From Sciscionella sediminilitoris (GTDB taxonomy: Bacteria; Actinomycetota; Actinomycetes; Mycobacteriales; Pseudonocardiaceae), in assembly GCF_000737195.2 (NCBI RefSeq), contig NZ_JALM01000046.1:3381-40559 (forward strand): a DNA stretch of 37,179 nt, in the 5' to 3' direction. Under the pieces are notes generated by a model. It was not told the origin of the DNA, did not search any database, and saw only the letters and a program-made list of their open reading frames with translations. Shown piece after piece: positions 14,677 to 21,836 of the stretch (the first letter of the stretch is position 1; every line of letters starts with the position of its first letter). Both the position numbers and the translations under genes were made by a program.

Positions 14677-16281
14677 CTTCCCGCTCTTCCCGCGTGCGGA
14701 GAGCAGCTTCGGCAGGCTCGGCACGAGGAAGCGGTCGAGGCGTTGCGCGACCGGTCCACCGCTGGGATCGTCGTCCCCGCTGATCCGGACCGGATCCCGC
14801 TCCGGGCGCAGGATGTGGTGCACGATCAGTGCGCACAGGCCGAGCACAGCGAGATCGCGAACCGTGACGGTGCCGAGGAACCACTGCGGTGGTAGACCCC
14901 GATCCGGTTCGCCCGCCTTGATCGTCTCCTGCTCCAGGTACATGAACATCCGCGGCGCCCAGACGAGCGCATCGATCGCCATCCAGCCGAGCAGCAGTTT
15001 CCAGTTCGGCAGGGCGAGCACGGCGAGCGGGACGAGCCAGAGCGAATACTGCGGACTCCACACCTTGTTGGTGAGCAGAAACGCGGCCACGAGCAGAAAA
15101 CACAGCTGGGCGAGCCGCGGTCTGGTCGGTGCGCAGAGCGCGAGCCAGCCGATCGCGATACAGGCGAGGGCGAGTATGACCCCGCTGAACCCGTTCAACG
15201 CTTCGACGGTAGGGAACCCCGCCCAGCCGGTGAGGCCCGAGACGACGTTGTAGAGAGAGTCCGGATCCGCCGCCCGCGAAGCGTTCAGCCGGAAGAACTG
15301 CGCCCAGCCTTCCGGATAGGCGAGCATGATCGGCAGATTCACCACGAACCAGGCGAGTACCGCCGTCCCCGTGGTGCGCAGTCCTTCGCGCATCCGCCCG
15401 GATCGCAGGCACAGCAACAGAATCGGGAACAGCAGGAACAGCGGATAGAGCTTCGCGGCCCCGCCGAGTCCGAGCAGTATCCCGGCCAGCACGGGTTTTC
15501 TGCGCGCCCAGGCGAGTAACCCGGTCGCGGCGAACGCGGTCGCGAGCGTGTCGAAGTTCGTGAAGGCGTGCACCAGCACCAGTGGCGAGGCCGCGACGAG
15601 TACGGCATCCCATGCTCGGCGGCGCGCGGTGCGGGCGGTCGCCCAGATCGTCACCAGCCAGGCGAGCCCGAGCAGTAGTGCCGAGGCGTTGAAGTACACC
15701 GCGACCGGCAGCGCGGCGGGCAGTATCCCGGAGTGTGCGAGGCTCGTCCACAGGTGGGCGATCTTGGCGTTGACCCACTGGAAGAGACCGGTGAGTACCG
15801 GGTACTCCATATAACGCCGCTCGGTGACCTGCTTGCCGGAGTCGTCGGTGGTCTCCTCGGCCCACGAATCACGGTACGGGAACGCGCCCTTGTCCAGTTG
15901 CTCGCTCCCGTAGAGCGGCACGATGTCCGAGTAGCACATCGACACGTACTGACGGTGTCCCGACCAGTCGAGCCCGGTGCCCTGATCGTTGGACTGGATG
16001 CACGCGGCCTTCCCGCACCAGGAAAGCAGCAGCGCCAGGATCCCGATGGCGAGCACCACCCGGAGCGGAGAGAAGAACCAGTGCCTGCCGATCGCCGCAT
16101 GTCTGCCGAGGGGGCCGCCGATCACCGTCGACGCCTGCCGCGCGATCGTCTGCGTCCAGGTCGGGATCACACGCTCGTCCGGCGTCAACGAGTCCGTGTC
16201 CTCGGTGCTCCGTCGCGAACCCTTCGTCACCGTTCGCGTTGGCTCGCCCGATTCGGTGTCTGACTCGGCGCTTTCGGTCAC
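14653..16281 (-). CDS. Large GT87-type polytopic membrane protein (Rv0051-like)
   Basis: A 542-residue polytopic membrane protein adjacent to ponA, as Rv0051 is next to ponA1 in M. tuberculosis. A charged cytoplasmic N-terminus (about 1-60) precedes the first helix. The first external loop has VSMCYSDIVPLYGSEQLDKG and RYMEYPVLTGLFQW, matching the paralogue at 9799-11154. AAKLYPLFLLFPILLL and NKVWSPQYSLWLVPLA follow. It is likely a glycosyltransferase or sugar-lipid enzyme of the cell envelope, though its reaction is unknown. GTG at 16281 is chosen; a longer start would translate the hairpin at 16309-16362 as MCWLEPTQPLT. The protein ends QSSSD within a tandem repeat. Confidence 0.9.
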   Translation of the reverse strand: MTESAESDTESGEPTRTVTKGSRRSTEDTDSLTPDERVIPTWTQTIARQASTVIGGPLGRHAAIGRHWFFSPLRVVLAIGILALLLSWCGKAACIQSNDQGTGLDWSGHRQYVSMCYSDIVPLYGSEQLDKGAFPYRDSWAEETTDDSGKQVTERRYMEYPVLTGLFQWVNAKIAHLWTSLAHSGILPAALPVAVYFNASALLLGLAWLVTIWATARTARRRAWDAVLVAASPLVLVHAFTNFDTLATAFAATGLLAWARRKPVLAGILLGLGGAAKLYPLFLLFPILLLCLRSGRMREGLRTTGTAVLAWFVVNLPIMLAYPEGWAQFFRLNASRAADPDSLYNVVSGLTGWAGFPTVEALNGFSGVILALACIAIGWLALCAPTRPRLAQLCFLLVAAFLLTNKVWSPQYSLWLVPLAVLALPNWKLLLGWMAIDALVWAPRMFMYLEQETIKAGEPDRGLPPQWFLGTVTVRDLAVLGLCALIVHHILRPERDPVRISGDDDPSGGPVAQRLDRFLVPSLPKLLSARGKSGKPRQSSSD

Positions 16282-16308
16282 CGCCGCATGGTACGAGCAA
16301 CGCCAGAA

Positions 16309-16362
16309 GGCCCTTGTGAGTGGTTGTGTTGGTTCTAACCAACACAACCACTCACAAGGGCC
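16309..16362 (-). terminator. Dispersed hairpin copy 3, 26-bp perfect stem after ponA
   Basis: The longest stem of the family. The core arm GTGAGTGGTTGTGTTGGTT is extended outwards by GGCCCTT on one side and its exact complement on the other; the loop is CT on the plus strand. It follows the ponA stop and precedes the start of the next gene on the same strand, so it separates two co-directional units. Extra family-type bases (TGACCAGGTCAAACAGG, read in the ponA direction from 16377) sit between the ponA stop and the stem. Confidence 0.82.
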
Positions 16363-16393
16363 TGTTTGACCTGGTCAGAGTGGGTTGGTCGGG

Positions 16394-19348
16394 TCAGCCG
16401 CCGGTGTCGCCGCCACCAGTGTGACCGCCCCCGGAGTGACCGCCCGGCGTGTCGCCGCCGCCACCTCCGCCGCCTCCGGTGCCGCCACCATCGGTGCCTC
16501 CGCCGTGGCCGCCTCCGCCACCGCCGGTGTCACCGCCTCCGGTGTCGCCACCACCGCCACCATGTGTCGGCGGACTCGAACCGGTGTTGTTGTCCGGTTC
16601 GCTGGTGTCCTGGTTCTGCGTGGTGTGCTGACTCGTGCGCCGGTGCCTGCTCCGCGTGGTCTCGTCGGTCGCATTGGTCTGGTCGTTGGACGAGTTCGTC
16701 TGCGTGGACGGGGTGTACGTGGAGAACGAGTAGCTGGACTGCTCCCCCATCGGCGGGATCTCGCTCAACTGCTCGACCGGTTTGCCCTGCAGGTAGTCCT
16801 TGGAGAACTCCTGCCAGATGAAGGTCGGTTCCTCACGCCCGTAGATGTCGTAGTTGGTCGAGCTGCCCTTGGGGTTGGAGTAGTTGCCGTGGATGGCCTT
16901 ACCGCTGTTGCGTTTGTCCCCGACGTAGACGGCACTGACCACCTGCGGGGTGCCGCCGGCCATCCAGGCTGCGGTGTTGCTGCCCTCGTCACCCGCGGCG
17001 TAGGCCTGGGCGGTACCGGTCTTGGTCGCGTTCGGCCGGCCGCCGAGCGATCCGCCGCTGTAGCCGAGCACGTCCTTCATCGAGTCGAGGACAGTGCTGG
17101 CCAGCTGGGCGTTGCGCTTGGGGTCGTTCTTGTCGAAGGCCGGCTTGCCCGCGGTCTGCGCCTGGTAGAGCGTGTCCTCCCCGGAGGAGTCGGTGACCTT
17201 GCTGACGAAGTGCGCGGGGATGAACATGCCGTTGTTGAAGAAGGTGGCGTAGGCCTGGGCCATGTCCTTGACCGAGACCGGGTACTGGCCGAGCGCGATA
17301 CCGCCGCCGATCTCCTTGGGCTTACAGGTCTTCGGGTCGACCTCGGTGAGGCTGGGGACGTTCTCGCAGCCCGCCCGCGTCGTGGTCTTGGAGATACCGG
17401 CCTGCCAGGCGGCATCGCGGACCTTCTGGGTGCCGATCTGGGCGGCGATGTTGTAGAAGACGGTGTTCACCGATTCGGTCATGGCCTGTTTGACCGTGCA
17501 GCTGGTGCCACAGCTCTCTTCGTCGGCGTTGTGCACCCTGGTGCCCTTGATCACCTGGTTGTCAGTGCCGTCGAAGGTGCTACCGAGCCCTGCTCCCGGC
17601 CGGTTCTCCAGCAGGGAGAGGAAGGTGAACGGCTTGAACGAGGACCCTGGCTGGTGTGCCTGGGCGGCCTGGTCGTACTGCGTCTTGTCCCGTTGACCCG
17701 GATAGTAGGCAAGGATGCTCCCGGTCTTCGGGTCGACCGAGACCTGACCGCTGACCAGGTTCTTGTCGTTCTTGTTGGCGCTCATGATCTTGTTGTTCGC
17801 ATCAACGGCCATCTGCTGGACCTTGGGGTTGATGGTCGTGTAGATCTTCGCGCCGGAGTGCCGCAGCTGGTTGGCGTCGAGCCCCTTCGATTCGAGCTCG
17901 CTGTCGATCTGCCGTTTGACCGCGAGCAGATAGGGATTCTTCTGGAGCTGGGTCTCCTGCTTGTTGCTCCCCGCCTCGATCGGGGTCGGCAAGGTGGCCT
18001 GCGCGCGCTCCTCCTTGGTCATCCACTTGTGGTCGACCATCTGGTTCATCACGTAGTTCGCGCGGTCCACCCGGTACTTCTCGTTCTCCGAGCGGCCCGG
18101 GCCCTGGATCAGCCCCGCGAGCATGGCCGCCTGCGGTTTGCTCAGCTTCTCGGCATCGGTGTTGAAGTAGGCCTTGGCCGCGGCCTGGATGCCGTAGGCG
18201 CCGCGCCCGAAGTAGATCGTGTTCAGGTACGCGGTGATGATGTCCTGTTTGGACTGCTCGTTGGTCATCTTGAAGGACTGGACGAGCTCGATCGCCTTGC
18301 GCCAGTACGAGTGCTGGTCATTACCGGTGGCCTGTTTGACGTACTGCTGGGAGATGGTGGAACCACCGCCCTGGCGTCCGCTGACCTGTTTCCACACGGC
18401 GCCGAGGATGCCCTTGATGTCGAAACCGGAGTTGGTCTCGAAGCTCGCGTCCTCCGCGGCCTCGGTGGCGTGCTTGACCGTGTCGGTGATCTGGTTCGGC
18501 TTGAGGATCGTGCGGTTGCCGCCGTCCGTCTTGTCCGTGGTGATCAGCGACTTGTCGGCGAAGTAGTAGTTCACCGGCTGCGCGAGCTTGGCCTGCGCCT
18601 CCTCGGGAGAGGGCACGTCGACCACCTGGTAGGCGATGAAGAACCCGAGAATCGGCCCGATGATCAGCACGGCGGCGGCGATGTAGACACCCCGGCGGAT
18701 GCGCTTCCACCGCCGCTTGCGCCGCATCCGGGCCCGCTCGAGGCTGGTCGAGCGCGGCCGCTGCGGCGGTTCGGGATCGTCCCCCGCCTCCGGCTCGGGC
18801 TCCTCGTCCGCGTACTCGTCCTCCTCGGCGAGGTAGTGCGTGTTCAGTCGGCCGTCGGTCTCGAGCGGTTCCTCGTCGAAGTCGTCGAAACCGTCCCGGT
18901 GGGTGAGCAGTTCCGGCTCGCGGTAGTCGTCGTAGTGCTTGTCCTCGTCGACCAGCGGGAGTAGCTCGGTCTCCCCTTCGACGGGCGGGATCGGCGGCGG
19001 GGCGTAGCCGTTCGGCCGTCCCCCGGGCCGCGGTGGCTGCTGGGGTCCGCGCGGCGGCTGCTGCTGACCGGCGGGCCCGGCCTGGCGCTGCCACGGCGGC
19101 GGCACCGGGCGGGCGCTCGTGGGCACCGGCTGGCGCACCGGTCGTCCCGGTTGCTGCGTGTTCGACCCGTTTCCGTTCGGCGTGGCTCCACCACCGAGAA
19201 CGTTCTGGATGGAACCATGGGTACCGGCGCCGGGTTGGGGCTCCTCGCTGCGATGCCGGTGCGCGCCGCCGGGGTTCTGAGCGGCCGGCCGTCCCTGCCT
19301 TCCGTCGGGATCGTCACCCGGCCAAGACGGTCTACGCTGGTCGTTCAC
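16394..19348 (-). CDS. ponA: Class A penicillin-binding protein PonA
   Basis: A bifunctional peptidoglycan synthase of 984 residues. The long Pro/Gln-rich cytoplasmic N-terminus (1 to about 215) precedes one membrane helix (VYIAAAVLIIGPILGFFIAY, about 219-238). The GT51 transglycosylase domain has EDASFETNSGFD, the catalytic glutamate motif, and GGGSTISQQYVKQ at about 328. The transpeptidase domain has the nucleophile motif SSFK at about 572, SVN at about 625 and KTGT at about 774. The tail (about 900-984) is Thr/Asn-rich and then almost pure Gly/Asp/Thr/His. GTG at 19348 has GGAGG upstream. Position between DUF5318 and an Rv0051-like gene matches M. tuberculosis ponA1. Confidence 0.96.
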   Translation of the reverse strand: MNDQRRPSWPGDDPDGRQGRPAAQNPGGAHRHRSEEPQPGAGTHGSIQNVLGGGATPNGNGSNTQQPGRPVRQPVPTSARPVPPPWQRQAGPAGQQQPPRGPQQPPRPGGRPNGYAPPPIPPVEGETELLPLVDEDKHYDDYREPELLTHRDGFDDFDEEPLETDGRLNTHYLAEEDEYADEEPEPEAGDDPEPPQRPRSTSLERARMRRKRRWKRIRRGVYIAAAVLIIGPILGFFIAYQVVDVPSPEEAQAKLAQPVNYYFADKSLITTDKTDGGNRTILKPNQITDTVKHATEAAEDASFETNSGFDIKGILGAVWKQVSGRQGGGSTISQQYVKQATGNDQHSYWRKAIELVQSFKMTNEQSKQDIITAYLNTIYFGRGAYGIQAAAKAYFNTDAEKLSKPQAAMLAGLIQGPGRSENEKYRVDRANYVMNQMVDHKWMTKEERAQATLPTPIEAGSNKQETQLQKNPYLLAVKRQIDSELESKGLDANQLRHSGAKIYTTINPKVQQMAVDANNKIMSANKNDKNLVSGQVSVDPKTGSILAYYPGQRDKTQYDQAAQAHQPGSSFKPFTFLSLLENRPGAGLGSTFDGTDNQVIKGTRVHNADEESCGTSCTVKQAMTESVNTVFYNIAAQIGTQKVRDAAWQAGISKTTTRAGCENVPSLTEVDPKTCKPKEIGGGIALGQYPVSVKDMAQAYATFFNNGMFIPAHFVSKVTDSSGEDTLYQAQTAGKPAFDKNDPKRNAQLASTVLDSMKDVLGYSGGSLGGRPNATKTGTAQAYAAGDEGSNTAAWMAGGTPQVVSAVYVGDKRNSGKAIHGNYSNPKGSSTNYDIYGREEPTFIWQEFSKDYLQGKPVEQLSEIPPMGEQSSYSFSTYTPSTQTNSSNDQTNATDETTRSRHRRTSQHTTQNQDTSEPDNNTGSSPPTHGGGGGDTGGGDTGGGGGGHGGGTDGGGTGGGGGGGGDTPGGHSGGGHTGGGDTGG
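16397..16560. repeat. Low-complexity Gly-codon repeat encoding the PonA tail
   Basis: The DNA is built of repeated ACCACCGCC / CCGGTGTCGCC type units that read as GGGGGD, GGGDTGG and similar on the minus strand. Such tracts change length readily. Assembly or strain differences in tail length are likely here. Confidence 0.8.
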
Positions 19349-19433
19349 GAGTTGACCTCCATGGGCAGCTCACCCGTCCGGCAGCTGGCGCCCTGGTGTT
19401 CGGCGACGGGTTTTCGTGGCGTACTTCGTGGCA

Positions 19434-19850
19434 TCACTGTCCCGCCGTCTTCCGTTTTCGGTTCCTGGTACCGCGCTCACCGTCCGAGGTGGCACCGGTC
19501 CCGAGGACGTATGACTGTACGAGGTGGTTCCAATGACAGCTCGGGCAGACCTCGACGACGTACACATTGAACTCACTGAACAGCTCGGTCATCTTCTCGA
19601 GCTCGGTTCGTGAGCGTGCGGAGCCGGAAGCGGGCCCGAGCACGTCCCCGAAGATCCAGTTGGTGTTGACCAGCTCGCCATCGCACAGCGGGCAGGACTG
19701 CTGGCTCGACTCGCCGTGGAACCGGGCGGCCCGCAGCAGGTAGGGGCTCGCATCGCAGACATCCATGGTCGAGGTGCGGCCGACACGGACCTCCGCGAGC
19801 AGCGCACGGCGGCGCAGCGCGTAGTCCACCAGCTGTCGTTGGGTTCGCAC
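19434..19850 (-). CDS. DUF5318 family protein with two zinc-type Cys pairs
   Basis: A 138-residue actinobacterial protein of unknown function, the counterpart of Rv0049 next to ponA1. Two cysteine pairs (SCPLCDGE at about 52-59 and VCPSCHWN at about 101-108) look like one zinc ribbon. The N-terminus RQLVDYALRRRALLAEV is helical and charged. The start is GTG at 19850. TACCCT lies seven bases upstream without a ribosome-binding site, so the message may be leaderless. It is probably co-transcribed with ponA (85-base gap). Confidence 0.88.
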   Translation of the reverse strand: MRTQRQLVDYALRRRALLAEVRVGRTSTMDVCDASPYLLRAARFHGESSQQSCPLCDGELVNTNWIFGDVLGPASGSARSRTELEKMTELFSEFNVYVVEVCPSCHWNHLVQSYVLGTGATSDGERGTRNRKRKTAGQ

Positions 19851-20072
19851 GGTCTACAGGGTACGTGTCCATCCTGTGATCTGAACCGGCCGATTCGATT
19901 TATGGCCCGATTCGCATTCGGTTTCGCTGAATCGGGAGCGCATCCGGGACGCATTCGTACCGGCTCCGGCACGCTTCGTGTGCGATTTTTCGGGTGATCG
20001 GGACGTATTTCGGAGGTTGTGGCGTTGACGTGTGAGAAGGTTCGCTTTCGCTGCTGGGGACCGGTCGAGGCG

Positions 20073-20091
20073 ATGTATCGTCCCGATATAT
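20073..20091. promoter_or_regulatory. Candidate PadR operator overlapping its promoter
   Basis: ATGTATCG and CGATATAT flank three bases, an inverted repeat with one mismatch. The right half runs into the TATAAC-like -10 region of the plus-strand padR-ino1 transcript. Overlap with the promoter fits autorepression, as is common for PadR proteins. Confidence 0.55.
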
Positions 20092-20119
20092 AACCGCCGT
20101 GATCGCCTTGGAGGTGTCG

Positions 20120-20686
20120 ATGCTCGAATTCGCCGTGCTCGGCATCTTGCACGACTCGGCGATGCATGGATACGAGCTCCGCAAACGCTTGCGGGAGCTG
20201 CTCGGCTCGCTGCGGGCCTTCTCGTTCGGCTCGCTGTACCCGACGCTGCGCCGGTTGCAGCGCCGCGGACTGATCGCCGAGCGGGATCCGGAGGAGGGCG
20301 CGCGGAGCCAGCAGCGACGGGCGCGCAAGGTCTACGAGCTCACCGCGGAGGGCAAGGAACGGTTCGCCGAACTCGCCGAGGACGCGGGCCCGAACTCCTG
20401 CGACGACGAAGGCTTCGGCGTGCACATGGTGTTCTTCACCCGCACCTCGGCCAGCGCGCGCATGCGCATCCTCGAGGGGCGCCGCAGGCGGGTCGAGCAG
20501 CGGCGCGAGGGACTGCGCAGCGCGCTGGCCCGTGCCGGGGAGCAGATCGACCGTTATACCCGTGAGCTGCATCAACAAGGCCTCGAGGCGAGCGAGCGCG
20601 AGGTGCGCTGGCTCAACGAACTGATCGCGCACGAACGTGCGGAGCAGGAAACCGAAGAAAGTGAGGAATCCGGTCATGGGCGCTAA
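20120..20686 (+). CDS. PadR family regulator upstream of ino1 (Rv0047c-like)
   Basis: A 188-residue PadR protein. The winged helix at the N-terminus shows the family pattern [20 protein letters not shown], then [18 protein letters not shown] and [11 protein letters not shown]-terminal helical part (about 130-188) would dimerise. ATG at 20120 has GGAGG six bases upstream. The coding region overlaps the ino1 start by 11 bases, so the two are translationally coupled. The regulator therefore probably controls inositol synthesis and itself; the effector is unknown. The same pair exists in M. tuberculosis (Rv0047c-Rv0046c). Confidence 0.92.
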   Translation: MLEFAVLGILHDSAMHGYELRKRLRELLGSLRAFSFGSLYPTLRRLQRRGLIAERDPEEGARSQQRRARKVYELTAEGKERFAELAEDAGPNSCDDEGFGVHMVFFTRTSASARMRILEGRRRRVEQRREGLRSALARAGEQIDRYTRELHQQGLEASEREVRWLNELIAHERAEQETEESEESGHGR

Positions 20687-21767
20687 CACCCCCGGGGTGA
20701 AGGTCGCGATCGTCGGAGTCGGAAACTGTGCGGCTTCGCTTGTGCAGGGGGTGCACTACTACGCCGACACCGATCCGGAGAGCACCGTTCCCGGGCTCAT
20801 GCATGTGCAGTTCGGCGACTACCACGTGCGCGACGTGCGATTCGTCGCCGCGTTCGATGTGGATGCCAAGAAGGTCGGCAACGACCTCTCCGAGGCGATC
20901 CTGGCGAGCGAGAACAACACCATCAAGATCGCCGATGTGCCACCGCTCGGTGTGACCGTGCAGCGCGGGCACACCCTCGACGGGCTCGGTGCCTTCTACA
21001 CCGACACCATCGAGGAATCCGACGAGCAGCCGGTCGACGTGGCGCAGGCGCTGCGCGACTCCGGGGCCGATGTGCTCGTCTCCTACCTCCCGGTGGGATC
21101 CGAGGAGGCCGACCGGTTCTACGCGCAGGCGGCCATCGACGCGGGCGTGGCCTTCGTCAACGCGCTGCCGGTGTTCATCGCCTCCGACCCGGAATGGGCG
21201 GAGAAGTTCACCAAGGCCGGGGTGCCGATCATCGGGGACGACATCAAGTCCCAGGTCGGGGCCACCATCACGCACCGGGTGCTCGCCAAGCTGTTCGAGG
21301 ACCGTGGTGTGCAGCTGGACCGCACCATGCAGCTCAACGTCGGCGGCAACATGGACTTCCTCAACATGAAGGAGCTGTCCCGGCTCGAGTCCAAGAAGAT
21401 CTCCAAGACCCAGTCGGTCACCTCCCAGGTCGACCGGGACCTCGGCAAGCGGAACGTGCACATCGGGCCCTCGGACTACGTGCCGTGGCTCGACGACCGC
21501 AAATGGGCCTACATCCGCCTCGAAGGGCGCGCGTTCGGGGATGTGCCGCTCAACCTCGAATACAAGCTCGAGGTCTGGGACTCCCCCAACTCCGCGGGGA
21601 TCATCATCGACGCCGTGCGGGCCGCCAAGATCGCCCTCGACCGCGGCATCGGTGGACCCATCCTCTCCGCGGCCTCGTACTTCATGAAGTCCCCGCCCGT
21701 GCAGTACTCCGACTCCGAAGCCCGCGATGCCGTCAACCGCTTCATCCAGGGCGAACTAGAACGCTGA
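20676..21767 (+). CDS. ino1: Myo-inositol-1-phosphate synthase
   Basis: Converts glucose-6-phosphate to 1D-myo-inositol-3-phosphate with NAD, the first step towards phosphatidylinositol, lipoglycans and mycothiol. The 363-residue protein starts with a Rossmann motif [16 protein letters not shown]. It contains [17 protein letters not shown], the conserved [11 protein letters not shown] and [11 protein letters not shown] segments that bind NAD and substrate, and [11 protein letters not shown]. Length fits the short actinobacterial type. ATG at 20676 is chosen over an upstream in-frame start because [14 protein letters not shown] fits homologues. The TGA opens the block TGACCTGGGCAAACGAG leading to the hairpin at 21785. 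Confidence 0.96.
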   Translation: MGANTPGVKVAIVGVGNCAASLVQGVHYYADTDPESTVPGLMHVQFGDYHVRDVRFVAAFDVDAKKVGNDLSEAILASENNTIKIADVPPLGVTVQRGHTLDGLGAFYTDTIEESDEQPVDVAQALRDSGADVLVSYLPVGSEEADRFYAQAAIDAGVAFVNALPVFIASDPEWAEKFTKAGVPIIGDDIKSQVGATITHRVLAKLFEDRGVQLDRTMQLNVGGNMDFLNMKELSRLESKKISKTQSVTSQVDRDLGKRNVHIGPSDYVPWLDDRKWAYIRLEGRAFGDVPLNLEYKLEVWDSPNSAGIIIDAVRAAKIALDRGIGGPILSAASYFMKSPPVQYSDSEARDAVNRFIQGELER

Positions 21768-21784
21768 CCTGGGCAAACGAGTGC

Positions 21785-21828
21785 TCGTGAGTGGTTGTGT
21801 TGGTTAGAACCAACGCAACCACTCACGA
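21785..21828. terminator. Dispersed hairpin copy 4, between convergent ino1 and etfD
   Basis: Left arm TCGTGAGTGGTTGTGTTGGTT is 21 bases (21785-21805), loop AG, right arm 21808-21828 with one changed base. The change gives a U-G pair in the ino1-direction RNA but a C-A mismatch in the other direction. It serves both convergent genes by position. Confidence 0.78.
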
Positions 21829-21836
21829 AGCCCGTT

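Noticed and set aside
16385-18964. Long open frame of over 800 codons on the plus strand, opposite ponA
   Set aside because: It mirrors the ponA gene codon by codon, has no recognisable domain and lacks a sensible start. High GC opens antisense frames like this one; those opposite dnaB (3427-4941) and etfD (21795-23477) were rejected for the same reason.
20073-20091. Sigma-factor-independent riboswitch or inositol-sensing RNA before padR-ino1
   Set aside because: The leader is short and the only structure is a promoter-overlapping palindrome, better explained as a PadR operator.
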